Source of the DNA: Eutypella sp. D-1
Lineage: Eukaryota; Ascomycota; Sordariomycetes; Xylariales; Diatrypaceae
DNA: 64,000 bases
Assembly: GCA_023313575.1 (NCBI GenBank)
Contig: JAJTTP010000014.1
Location: 682,001-746,000 of the forward strand
Reading direction: 5' to 3'
Made by a program: the position numbers and the translations under genes. This document shows positions 1 to 12,161 of this stretch, piece after piece. Each line of letters starts with the position of its first letter. Within the stretch, counting starts at the first letter, position 1. Below the pieces are notes generated by a model, which had not been told where the DNA came from, did not search any database, and was given only the letters and a program-made list of their open reading frames with translations.

Positions 1-1133
1 ACATACGAACGAAAACATATTAAGCCCAACGCCGACCCAAATTTAGACCAAGAGGGAACAGGTGGATAGATGATGGATGGATGGAGATTTCGCCCGGATG
101 ATGACGGTGTTAGAAATGAAGTCAAAAGATAAAACTAATAATAATGAGCCTGCTGCGCTGGTGTTACAGATGCCGAAGGGAAAAGGAGAGAAAAAGAAGA
201 AGAAAAGGGCGCCGAAACCACGCTTTTTCCCATGAGCTGCACAACTTGCGTTATCATTGCTTGCTCGCTTGCTATGCTGTATTTTCGTATATTCTTCCCA
301 TCCCGGAAAAAACCGAAGTCGAAGGCGGAGCAGAAGAAGAAGATGATGATGAAGGAGCCATGAGAAAGCCCTCCCAAAATGGACGATAGCGAACTAAGTC
401 TTCTCCGCGAGGTACGACGAACGATGCCAGAGGGGGTGAAAAAAAAAATAAAAAGGTATTCCTTCTTAAACAGAATGGGAAAAGAAAAGTGGAAGTTAAG
501 TAATGAGGTAGAAGGGAATCCAAAACAGCACATGATTACCGGCCTTGGGAGGAGCCCGATAATTATCTTGTCTTTTTTTTTCTTTTTCTTCTTTTCTTTT
601 TTGTCCCTGGCGTTTCTGCTGGCTATTGTGATCTGTGATTTCGAAATCGCCACACTGTTTAATGGCGCCGTGGGGATGATAGATTCGATAGATAATCCTT
701 TCCTCGTGTTGAGTCCTGTTCTGTCCTGTCTCGCTATACCCATATATCCCGCACGCTTGAGCAGCCCATCCCATTCATCCGTATAATCAAATCGAGTATT
801 CATTCATTCATTTGCATCCCTCTCGCCCCTTCCCCAAATGTCCGCCAGGTCCGCCAAATCCATGCCGTTCATCCATTTCCTGTCATTAGACCTCAAAGTT
901 CCTAGTCGTAGATGTTTGTCGCCGTCGCCGCCATGCAAGTTGAAACGGGGAAAGAACGACGAAGCGAAGAATAGAAGAGAGGAAAGAAGAAAAAAGATTC
1001 GCTCGATATTCGCCGCCATTTCTATGCCCATACTAGTTGCCATCCATCACCCATGATTCATTAGTGTCGCTCGTCGCCCGATCTCATTCCACTTCACAGC
1101 AGGACAGCCGCCGATCGGGCCCGCCCCGGCTCC
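1..1133. other. Intergenic DNA, no gene supported
   Basis: This stretch lies beyond the stop codon of the kinase gene and probably contains its 3' UTR. It holds a T-rich pyrimidine tract near 570-602 and purine-rich runs near 180-215 and 960-1000. Open frames on both strands (up to 222 codons at 135-803, minus) translate to low-complexity Lys, Phe and Ser runs, show no domain and overlap one another, so I do not call a gene. Confidence 0.6.
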
Positions 1134-3981
1134 TCAAGCCATAGACGTCACGTCATGCGTAAGGTTCGGGCCGAGACCGAGATCCTCGTCCGAGCACGCG
1201 GGCTGCCGAAAATCGGCCTGCTTATCGAGGGCCGAACCGACGCCCGCGAGGTCTCGGTTCTGCTCCTCTCCTGCTGCGCCTCCTCCTCCCCCTCCTCCGC
1301 TTCCACTCCCCCCGCAGTTCGGGCTACGTCGGGATCGTGGCTCATTATCCGCGTGGTCCGCTTCTGTGGTTCGCGTCGGGATATCTGCGGCTGTTGCTGC
1401 TGCCGCTCCTGTTCTCCTGTCGTGTGTGTAATTATTAGCGCCATTGCTTGACCCCATCTCCTCATCCTCGTCCTCTTCGCGTCGAGCTGGTGCAACCATT
1501 TTGCCCTTGCCCTTATCCCGTGATGTACTCGCGCCCGTGGTTTCTCCCTGATTCGAGAACGGCATGCTGCCTTCCACCAACCGCGCGGGCGTGAGGCTCC
1601 GTGTACCCCCGGTTCCCCTCGCTGCATTTGTGGACAGTCTAGCACGACCTAGCGGAAGGCTTGGATCTTCCTCCGCTGGGCCACTGCCTTCTCTAGCCTT
1701 CCCAGTAGTGCTCCCAGGTGCTTGGGTCTCGACGGTCCCGATCGCGGCCTCCACCGCCTGGCTTTCACCGCCAGTCGCCGGAGCGAGCTCACCAGCTTGC
1801 TCGTCTTGAAGGCCTGCCTCGATATTCTCGAGATCCTGCACCATCCTATCTGCAGCCTCCATCGGGGTCTCGCTCGGTCCATCTAGAAACGGTTTAGTGA
1901 TACCCGTATAGGTGTCGACAGTGGTAGGCCACATTACGCTATTGTTGATGCCGGGCTGGTAGAACAAATCCTGGTCGTGGCGGCTCGACGAACGGCTGGG
2001 AGGCGACCTCCCTCGTCCCGGGTAGTAGTAGGGGTCTTCGGATAGACCAGGCGACAAACGAGCGTCGCTGGGGTAGCCCCAATCGTTCCGAGGTCCTATT
2101 GGCGTAATGTGAGGATGACTGTTCCTTTCCACATGATATTCCTCCTGCATACCGTCGTCATAGTCGACCGAGATCATTGAAGGATCATCTTGATCGGGTC
2201 TACTTTCGCGATCGATCATTTGCTCAGGGAACATCTCGAGCAGTTCTTTCGCGTGTTTCCTGAATCGAGGGTTCTCCTGCAGACAGCACTCCACTATCCT
2301 TCGGTAGTACGAAGGCACCGCTATCTCGGGACTCAAGCGCAGTGGGCGCCTATGCGCCTCGGGCTCGTCCTCCAGCATTGCAAGTGCCCACAACACCATT
2401 CCCAGCTGATAAAGGTCCGATTTGACGCCGATATACATCGATATTCTCTGATTACTGTCAATTAGTGGAGTCGCCTCCGGGGGCTCCCAGCCGACTGGGC
2501 AGCCCCGTCTGTTGATATCTATTATTTTCGCATTCTGTTTGCGGTCGATGACGATGTTGGAAAGAGTGAAATCGCCCTGCACGAACCCCGACTCATGGAT
2601 GTCTGACAGGCCCCGTACAATTTGCATGGCCCACTTCTCTCGCGTGGGCCATGGGAGTTCAAGCCCGTGCTCCTGATTATCGTAGATCTTGTCGATGAGA
2701 GCCCCCTCTTCAGCGTAGCTGATCAAGAGACCCTTGACGCGCTCTTCGTCATCAACGACGATCCCGTAAAACTCGATGACACTTTGCGAGAAACGTCCTA
2801 GATGATTGAGCGCGTTCACCTCGTACAAGAATTCGTCTACAGTGTCCGGCCCGGGAATTTCCTTTTTAATCAGAGGGCGGCTATCCACTCGGACTTTGTA
2901 GACGAACCCCGACATGTGCGATTCAAACTGTACGTCTCTTTCGCGAATACGTCGGCACCTCAGATGTTGCACCATTTGTATAGTGGGGTAAGTAATCATT
3001 TCCTTTGCCGATGAGTTAGGCAAGCTCAAGGAACCATAATATAGGCGGCCGACTTACGTTGGTATCTTCGACTACATGGACATGCAGTCGCCCGTCGGTG
3101 GTTTGTAGCTTGAGGTTAGTGACGGTCGGGTAGAACTGGATATCCTGGAGGCTCTCGCGGATGGCCTCATATATCTTAGCGCTCTTGTCGCGTTGATACT
3201 TGGTCGAAATCAGGTCTTTCTCTAGCGAGTCTTCGGGTGCATTCCGGTAGTCTAGAGAGATGGTGACACGGCGCCATAGAGACTCTGTCTCCCGGAAAGT
3301 GACGAAAAACTTCTCCCGCTTGGAGTTGTCCCGAAAATGCATGCTAAGATTCAGGATCCATTTGTATTCCAGTTCGTCTTGGATCATGGCGTCGTATTGA
3401 GAGTCGGTGATGGACTGGATATCAGGGTTTGGAGATGGTGGGTGAGTGAGAATATTCGGACGGTCATGTGATTCTTGAGGAGTTATTTCTATACTGATGT
3501 TGCTGGCACGTTCTGCATTTAATACATGCTTCTCATTGACAGGAGTTTGAGGCTGAGACGGTGTGTGGGAGATGGTGGTCTGTGGGCCCACGGACGGGGT
3601 TTCATCGAAAAAGTCGGGCGCACTCCCGCGAGGCAGCGGGTGGCGACTATGCGAGACATTACGTTCAGAGAGCAGCCGCCTATCCATGGACACAGCCCTG
3701 CGTTCTGCCGGTGTGGGCAGGGTAGGCTCCAGCCTTTCTCTCCCCTCAGACTGCTGACGTTTAAACGTCTTTGCGCGGGGAAGACCCGGCACGACTTTTC
3801 TCGAGACTCGGCGCATCAAGGCTGAAGGCGAAGTAGTGCGAGATGAGCCTGGTTCCTGGCTGCGTGCCGGAGATAATGGTGGTAGGTGGCTCTTCTTCAC
3901 AAACTTCCTCCACAGACCGTTGATCCCATGGTTCTCGAGTTGAGGCGGCTCGGAGGCCGGGACGTCAGTCTGTGCTGCCAT
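1134..3981 (-). CDS. Divergent protein kinase-like protein, 930 aa, 2 exons
   Basis: Exons are complement(join(1134..3002,3058..3981)). The 55-nt intron has a GTAAGT donor, a CTAAC branch site and an AAG acceptor, and joins in phase 0. The N-terminal ~200 residues are Ser/Pro/Arg-rich and probably disordered. A predicted globular region (about 200-310) leads into a kinase fold at about 325-570. The likely ATP-binding lysine is K354 or K355. The catalytic loop is QGDFTLSN (450-457), which keeps the catalytic Asp452 and Asn457 but has lost the usual His-Arg. The DFG position reads DIN (470-472), so the Mg-binding Asp is kept. An acidic, Gly/Ser-rich tail follows to residue 930. Known: many fungi carry such non-canonical kinase-like proteins of unknown substrate. 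Inferred: it may still bind ATP, but activity is uncertain. The start is the first ATG of the upstream exon. The adjoining 8 kb upstream has no gene. Confidence 0.85.
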
Positions 3982-6900
3982 ACTAGTGGGGTCTTGTTGA
4001 AGAGACTTAACACGGGTCGTTAATAGACTCGAAAAAGTGTCCGGATGATGGTCATTGCCAAACAGAAGAAATAAGCAGCACGACAGAGGCCATGTACGGT
4101 TGATAAGATATCACTATTATTAGGAAGGGTTTGCAAGTCCAGACCGTCGCGGGGCGTGTAACTCTATTATAGGGAGAAGTGAAGCAGGGAAGAAGAAAAC
4201 TAAGTCACGTTTGTCGTTGCAGTTGTTGCCGTTATTGTCGTTGTTGGTGTTGGTGTTGCCGCTGCTGTTGTATTCGTCGTGGAACTTCTTTGCTTAACTT
4301 AATGATGTTTCTATTTTTCCAAACCTAACAAGAGGGAAGAGCAACCTTTTTTGGTTTGTTAGGTTGTGTGTATCTGGTCCTCTTTTTTTTTTTTTACTTG
4401 TTTGATGTCCAACAAACTATCGAGATAATAATAGTCTTAGTCTTGTGTGGTGGGGGTGGGCCATGGCATGGGTCATGGGCGGGCTATACGGAGTGGTAAC
4501 AGCAACACAAGTACGGCGTACTAAGGTGATGGATAGAGGGTAAAACGTCCCAGATCGCCAGGATAGCCCAGTGTTATGAGCATGTGTGAGATAGAGGTTG
4601 GTGCAAGCAGCCGAGACTTGTTATGTGTTCATGTGTTCATGTGCCCATAAAGTAGTTACAGATAAAAAAACGTGGACAATGTTTCCGGTGACCACGACCA
4701 GACGTTTCGAATCACACCTGGGTAGTCGTCCGAAGTGAGTATGAGCTATGTATGAGTTATTGAGCTAGACTAGCAGAGATGAACCGATGGCGCAGCGCAG
4801 CGGCTAGAGGGAGGGGACTATCCATGAAAAATGTAACCAAGGGACCGGGGGAGGGGATTATTACAACAATCAGTTCTGCCAGTGGGGTTGACCATGAAAA
4901 GTACAGACGATTCTTAATTGTCGATTGTCAGATTGAAAACCGGGGATTGGCGGGAAGAAGAGGGAAGAAGGGGAAAAAATGAGGCTTTCAGGTCTATAGA
5001 TGGATGATTGGCGGTGATGGATTACCCTTGAGGTCACTTAGTAGAAGATGCCGGCATGGTTGTTGGTGTTGGTCTGGTGCGTTGGCAATTGGGCTCCCGG
5101 GCCCTTCGCGCACACGATTCAACTAGTTGGAAGGGGGAAAAAGGGAAGGGCATAAAAAACATGAGTAGCAAAAACTATGAGACCCTTGACCAAGAAAAAA
5201 AAGAAAGAAAGAAAAAAGGGCGAAATGCAGGATGTAACGGGTACTATGTGAGGTAAGCCATGTAGCTAAAGTGTTACCTAGTAGGCGTTCAATGATGATG
5301 ATAATTCTAAGAGACACGCAGATGGAGATGCAGTGGAGTACTCCGCATGTAGTATAGAAATGTCTCCTCTCGAATTGAATTATATGGGTTAGTTGGTTGG
5401 TTGGGTTAGTTTTGAAGTCTAGGTACCTTGCGGTGTAAGTACATTTAGGTAGTCGTGGCCCCGGGATAGTGTACATGGATAATATTCGTACAACTCAATT
5501 GAGCTAAGCCAGATTAGATACGGTGGGTATGTATATACCTACCTAGGCACTTTAAGATATATAGTGGTGGGGCACGATCCATGACACTCCCGCTTTCTGT
5601 CTCCAGGGCTGTTTTTAGCGCTATCTAGCTCTGTTCTTCTTTGCATACTATGTACCTAGAAGGGCAAGGTGGAGGGGGCTAGTTACAGGGCAAGAGAGGG
5701 GCAAAAGGGGCATCAAGTTTTCTTCGGACTGTTAAGCCAATCTGAATTCGTATATGACTTCAAGATTTTTCTCTCTCCTGTCCAGAAGGGGAAATCAACA
5801 ACAACCATATTGCCATATTCTACATCTATCTTATGCACAGCATAGGAGGGGCGAAAAAGGGGCAAAGGGGGCAAAGGGGTAGAGAATGACGAGATCATCG
5901 AGGAATCTTGGAAGTATCCATATATTCCCAGGTGTAGACAAACAACCTTACTACGATAGGTAATCTCGGCAACACTTGCGAATCTCGTGCGAATTCACCC
6001 CTCCCCGAAACTTCCACAACCCCCAAACTCCGGGTTAGGCCGAGTGGGCGCAGTGCCACCTCATTACCTCAAAAAGTTTCTGGAAGGGAAAGGGAGAGGA
6101 CGCTTTGGCTTCGTATATTTTGGAAGTTTCCCCCTTCTCAAGGTGAGCGAATTACCCAAGATGGTTCAATGAAGCGCGAGATTTGCGTGTCGCACATGGC
6201 CTGCAGGTGCTGCAAGCGGTTTAGCACGGATGCAGGTATGACGGGTGGTTGGCAAGGTTGGGATGGAGGTTGGATGGAGATGGTTGGATGGAGATGGTTG
6301 GTTGGTTTGGAGGGTTGGGCCACCTAACCTGCTAAACTCCTAACTACATCATTGAGCGGATTAGGCAGATTGGGCATCTGGCATGCTGGGTAGATGCTGG
6401 GTAGATATGTAGAGAGACACGCATAGAAGACAAAGAAAGATACTTTTTAGCACTTCGGGACCTCGGACGGCAAGGCACAAGAAACCATCCTTGACATAAT
6501 ACCCATGACATCCACGACAATCACCCATGGTAACGTTGAGATATAGATAGTTTAGATGGTGTCCCGGGTTGGGGAATACATCCGGGATGAGTTGGCTTCT
6601 TAAGGTCTAATCTAGTCTAGAGAGAGAAGGCACCGACCGGGCTGCTGCGGGCCTCTCTCAGATCTCCCGAGAGACGATAACAGATCATGAGGTGTGGATT
6701 ATCTATCGTGGTCATCCCACGTCACACATACACACACACCCCTTCGGGAGTTTCTCTTATGGCCCCCTTCGAATGGGATAAAGCGAAGAAAAATATAACG
6801 AAGATCACGAGAGAGAGAGAAAGAGAGAGGTGGCTCGAAGGGAGGAGAGAGAAAAAAACGTACAAGAAAAAGAAGCTCGGACCTACCGATCCGTCGTGAC

Positions 6901-7006
6901 ACGTTGTGGCAGTCTATTTACTCGGACCGTAGTTTGCTCGAGCGACCCTTTGCGTCACGTCATCTCGAGGGAAAACCGGCCAGTAAGGCTGAAGGGGAGA
7001 ATGGGT

Positions 7007-7022
7007 GGGGGGGGGGGGGGGG
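7007..7022. repeat. 16-nt poly-G tract
   Basis: Sixteen consecutive G on the plus strand, followed by GGATGGGATGAGATGAGATG-like purine repeats. Similar tracts lie at 8006-8018 (13 G), about 10271-10290 and 11518-11539. They are possible quadruplex formers and are also error-prone positions in sequencing. Confidence 0.95.
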
Positions 7023-7126
7023 TTGGATGGGATGAGATGAGATGGATAATGGTATCGAGTTCCCGAACCGAAACCCGCTTCTCGAAGGAAAACTCCCGTC
7101 CCAGTGAATGGAAGAACGTGGGCCCT

Positions 7127-7151
7127 TTCTTCTTCTTCTTCTTCTTCTTCT
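7127..7151. repeat. (TTC)n microsatellite
   Basis: About eight consecutive TTC units. The tract encodes poly-Phe or poly-Lys in spurious open frames on either strand, which explains the frames found there. Confidence 0.9.
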
Positions 7152-9101
7152 TTTCCTTCTTTCTTATGTCAGCGTCCCATCGGTCGCCCGCTTTTCTCCC
7201 AGACGACATCCCTGGCGATTACCTCGTCATACATAGGTGGCTGCTTTCGCTGCTTGGCTGCTCGTGGCCCCCCACCGGTGTAAATCTCTACCGCCCGCCG
7301 ACAGACTTCACCGAGGATCTCAGCGACAGGGACAGCGACAGCGGGAAGGATCTATTTTCGTCCTCGCCTACTCCCCCCCCCCTCCTGTCCCCTAAAATCC
7401 CCTTAGTCTAGTCTTATAGTTACTCGAACAAAAAAAGAGTACACCCTCCAAGACCCGAACATCTTCAGGGATGCCCCAAGCTCGTTCGCTTCTGACAGGT
7501 TTCAAGCTCTCGGGTCCTGCCCTACACACAGGAACACATTGTGCGTAGTGGCACTCGCCCTAAGGAGGCGGGACGGTAGGGAAGTTAGTTAGCGGGTTTG
7601 GAAAAAGACCCGGCTCGAAGAACCGTTGTTCCATGGCTGGCCCTCACGAGACTACTTACATAGCCAGGTAGTACATCACTTAAGTTGGTCGAGAGTAATT
7701 GGTTGGCTGGTTGGTTAGTTTATTAGCAACAGGCGCTACACCGCGTTGGCTAGTTAGACGTTAAGGGACGTTTTCCTTGTTTCTTCCGCGGAATCACCGC
7801 CAACCATCTCAGATAACTAGTTGCTCGAACTACCAAGCTATAGACAGGAGTACAACTCGGAGACACACACTCTCTTTCCCTTCCCTTCCTCCCTCTCGTA
7901 ACAAGGCCACGGCATCCACATACAGTACCGCGCCGCACGATAGGCCGTCTGCAGCGTAACTTCCCCGGAGAGACACGTATCGCGCACAGCAGCGGCGGCG
8001 CTTTAGGGGGGGGGGGGGTTGTGGGGGGTTGGAGGAGGGCTCGTCCTGTCGTGCGGCCCGTCGATTCGCTACGCCGAGATGACGGGACTTTGACAGCCTA
8101 TGACCATGCCGCGAGAGAAAGGATGGAGACTACGGACGATGGCCGGTGACGTGTGAAGCGCAAAAATGCAATGTAGAACCCGTTCATGTACGTGAGATAT
8201 GCAGCAGTCCTTAAACATGTCTGTCATGTAATGCCATGTCCCCGTGCCCTCCCCACCGGGGGATAGAGGAAGGGGGACGATGATGGGCTGTTAGTGTAGA
8301 TTGGGTTGGGTTGGATTGGATTGATGCATCATTCAATCAACCTAGTCATTAGTCTGGGGGAAATGTTTCCGGGAGACAAGACAAGACGAGATGAGACAAG
8401 GCGAGGCATGAGGCGGCGCCCGCTGTCCGCTTCGACGTTGCGTGGTTACCCACATGTCTAGAGGACATGGGATGGGATGAAATGTCGTCAGGACCGTTCC
8501 CCCAGAAACAGGGCCTCCTCTTAGTCAGGCCGGGGTGCTCATCGAGCCGCGTACGTACTAAGCCAGACATGTAGGTACCTACGTATTTCCATATGTAGGC
8601 AGCCCTCTTACATACATGAAGTGGTAAAAGTTGAACTATAGAGTTAAGCATATTATGTACTATGTAGGCAAGCATGTGTCTTGTGTATCTGTATGTGTGC
8701 GTGCGAGTGTGAGTGTGTGTGTGTGGACTTACCCCTGCCCCTGCCGCTATGGTGTGTGTAAGTTAGCGTAACGGTAGGGTTATGTAGTGTGCATCCTGTT
8801 GCTTATGTCCGCTGGCTGGCTGGCCATCGCGGTGATACCCAACCCAACCTTTTAACCTAGCCTAACCAAACTGCAACGCAAATCTCTCCCCCAAGGCCCC
8901 CTACCTGCTCTACACAGCCAAGCCAAGAGACGATAGGCAATTCTCCTTCCCAGGCGTTCACGAGAAGCTGAGTTGTACGAAGCGAATTGTGCCATCACGT
9001 ACATACGATCCCTGGGTATCCTTCCCTTCATCCACCCTAGCCCACCAGCAGTTCATCAAGTGCGTGCCTGGCTGCCTGGCTCGAATGGGGTACGTGGTGT
9101 G

Positions 9102-9146
9102 GTGCAGTGCAGTGCAGTGCAGTGCAGTGCGGTGCGGTGCGGTGCG
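9102..9146 (+). repeat. Pentanucleotide array, 5 x GTGCA then 4 x GTGCG
   Basis: Nine perfect 5-bp units in a row. The first five end in A and the last four end in G, so a variant has spread within the array. Three GTGCG units recur at 56034-56048. No gene overlaps it. Confidence 0.95.
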
Positions 9147-9183
9147 GCATAGTGTAGGTAGGTATCGGATTTTGGAAGCCGAA

Positions 9184-9214
9184 TCGTTCGTTCGCTCGTT
9201 CGTTCGGTCGGTCG
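9184..9214 (+). repeat. TCGT/TCGG tetranucleotide array
   Basis: A degenerate run of TCGT, CGCT and CGGT tetramers about 40 bp after the pentanucleotide array. It encodes Ser-Phe-Val-Arg repeats in a spurious frame only. Confidence 0.8.
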
Positions 9215-11517
9215 TCATCTCTTCCAAGATATGTAGGTAGTCAATCAGCTCGGGCAGCGATACATCAAGATCCAGCAAAGAGAAAGAGATGACGGAGACG
9301 AACGCCCGGCAGCTGGGGTTAGTAAGAAATCGAGAAGGAAGAAAACGAGGCTGTCCATTGAGACATTGGTCGGCGGCATATCAGAACATCATATACGCCC
9401 TCTATCTGTCTCTCACTCTCTCTCTTCCCGTCTCTCTTACTGACCCACCCCTGCTTGCCCTCCATGCATGCATATTGCGACGGTAACAACTGGCTGGCGC
9501 GTAGCGAAGCGAACGAACCCCCGGTTGGGGCCTCATTCGCGGGATCGCGGGATGGCAGGATGGGCCAGGCCAGGCCAGGCCGCACGCCAGGGCCGGTCAG
9601 CGATGGTCCGGGGAAAGGAGCTGGGGGTCCCTGTGAGCCCCTTCTCTGCTTCACCCACTCCCTTGCTTTCCCGTCTTTGCTCCTCCGTTTTCCGGATCAC
9701 GATGCATGCATACTTACCTACAATTTTTTATACCTGTAGTCGTGTTGGCCTCGCAGGGCCCGGGGGTGGGGGGTCGAAGGGAGAGGAAACAAAGATTACG
9801 ACCGAACGGCTATGACATCGATACCCATCTATTCCTTTTCTTCCCCTTCAGCCCTTATCTAAGTCGCATAGACAGAACAACTCATAGCGACGTAGATCTT
9901 CGGGGTCCTCACTATGTGCATAAGGGACACACACGGGCAATGCAACGCGTCTTCCATATATGTCCTGCTGATCCCAGGGGAGGGACTGAGTGAGCAGCAG
10001 GAACAACAACGCAATTTCGTAAATTTGTAAAATCCGCCTTGCACTCCCGTCCCACCCCAACCCAGCGGCTGCGCGCGTGGTACCTACTTGTTGCTTACTT
10101 ACTTACCAACCCACCACTCCATCTATGCAGCCTAAGGAAAATCTGCCAGCGGGAGGAAAAGAGCGAAAGGAAAGAAAGAGAGAAAAAAAAAGGGTGGGCA
10201 GGCAGGCTTGGCTAACCAACCGTCTGAACGCCACCATCTACTAAACTATGTACGCATCTTGTTGCCGCGGAGGGGGGAAGGGGGGGGGGGGCCAATGCAT
10301 GCGCTCTCCTCTCTCCGCATGCAACCCCAATCCATACTTACTTACTTACATACCTGGCTCGGCCGAAGAGGCGCAGCGCGCATGGCTGGCTGTTGTTCTG
10401 GAAGTTCTCCGTGATATGTACCGTAAGACTAAGCCACTGCCCACTCCCCCCGAGCCGGGGATGTCATGTCATGGCATGTAAGTCTGGAGATAGGATAAGT
10501 CATTTGTATTCGCTAGCACCCCATTATCCCATCCCATCATCGTACGTGCGTATGTACATAACTATCAGGTCTGCGGAGCTGATGGGAAGAAAAGGAATGG
10601 TGAATGAACGTAAGGCAACGTTGGGCATCTATCTATCTATGCACACTCGCTTGCTCACCCACTCACCTCACACCTTCACCTTTGCCGGAACGGTAAGCGA
10701 CTTATCCGGGCTATCTTCCTTCCTTTTCTTCTTTCTCTTTTTCTTTTTAATCCTTGTGCTCGGGGCCTCACAGCCCGATGGCCTCACCTGACCTGATCAA
10801 CCACACAAGCAAGTAGGTAGGTAATAAGCCGTTCACGCACCACCGCCTCGCACGCATGCGGCTCTGCGTCCAGAGGAGGCACGCTACCGATACTAGCTAA
10901 CGCATTCAACTGACTGACTATACTCGATTACCTGTATACTTAGGCTTATGAGGTGAGGCGGTATAGAGTGGAGGAGCCTGTAGTACTTAGGCAGATAAGT
11001 ATGTAGGTAGGATATAGGTAATAAGTTGAGTCCCCCCGTCCTTATTTTACTTCCGTCGTACACACGAGCTAAACAACGAGTGCTATGCTCAAATACGCGA
11101 CGAAGTTTTATAATTCAATTCATAAGGGTGGATAAGTACGATCCATACAAAAAAGCCCCCCCCCCACCCCCCTTTCGAAGCGTTCTCTACCGTGCACACC
11201 CTCCAGGCGGTATACCGGGTATCTACTCTACTCTCCTCAACACCTCTTGTAAAAAATCGCATACATACATGCACGGTTGCTTCCGCTATTTTACTTTCTT
11301 ATGTTTTTGTTTTTTTGTCTTTCGCCCCCTCCCCCCACTCCACGTCCTTTCCTCCCTCCTTTTACGGATAGGAGGTTGAGTTGAGTTGAAAGGTTGGACG
11401 AGGACGAGCCGACACTGCGCTCCGCGGCTGCTGTTCCTTGTCTGCTACCGCCTCTATTTTTGGGGGAAGGGGGGGGGTTATATATATATATACATATGTA
11501 CATGATGATGGTTTTGA

Positions 11518-11539
11518 GGGGGGGGGGGGGAGGGGGGGG
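11518..11539 (+). repeat. Interrupted poly-G tract
   Basis: Thirteen G, one A, then eight G. It is preceded by a short TA dinucleotide run at about 11478-11492 and another G tract at 11468-11477. Confidence 0.9.
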
Positions 11540-12161
11540 TAACATGCAATATGTATAGTGTAGTGTATAGTTTTTAGCTGTGTTTTTTTCTTTCTTTCTT
11601 TACATATAAATACAAGCGAACCATTCCATTTCCATGGCCCGCGTCTTTGTGGTGTGGGGAATGATGAGTGAAGAGTGAAGAGCCGTCTAGTGATGATGAT
11701 GGTGGGCTATCGTGACAAGTATAGTTTGGATATATGTCTTATCCCCCCGGGAAAGAAAGGAGGTGGAAGGGGAGGGGGGGGAGGGCGTGCGTGATTGCAG
11801 ACCGGGCGCGGTGTCATCTGAGTATGTAGTCGTCTCCCCCAAACGCCTTTTTGTCCCGATGATAATAATAATAATAATGCCGCCAGTCCGCCCTGCAAAA
11901 ATGCTCGCTTGCTTTTTCTTCCTCTTTCCTTTTCTTCTCTCCTTTCCTCTTTTTCCTTTTTCTTTTTTTGGGAGGGGGGGGGAGAAGAGATATAGATCTA
12001 TCGTAGAAGAGTTAAGGCATGCGATTCACCCATCATGACGGGGAAATGGATGGGATCATGGGGGGAGGAAGGCCTCGTCAGGCATTCGTGCATCATCCGG
12101 GCACCTCCCTTGCCCTTTCCTTTCCCCGTCCCCTTTTCCTACTACTAACCACGCGGGTTCC

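Larger units (their letters stand above)
3982..12161. other. 8.2-kb gene-free intergenic region
   Basis: It lies between the 5' end of the kinase gene and the 3' end of the Lon gene, both on the minus strand, so it holds one promoter and one 3' region. The many small open frames are low complexity (Phe, Lys, Gly, Ser or Pro runs) and none shows a domain or fungal splice logic. The sequence is dominated by G-tracts, CT and TTC tracts, pentanucleotide and tetranucleotide arrays, TAGGTA-type words and CATG/GTAC words. I found no transposase, reverse transcriptase, terminal repeat or tRNA in it. A long non-coding transcript or very long UTR cannot be excluded. Confidence 0.6.

Noticed and set aside
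135..803. 222-codon minus-strand open frame
   Set aside because: Contains poly-Lys and Phe runs from homopolymer tracts, has no domain and overlaps frames of similar quality on the other strand.
6830..7411. 193-codon plus-strand open frame
   Set aside because: Built from purine repeats, a poly-G run and a (TTC)n tract; no protein-like composition.
9102..9146. Pentanucleotide array considered as a CRISPR-like array
   Set aside because: The units are contiguous 5-mers without spacers, and the genome is eukaryotic.
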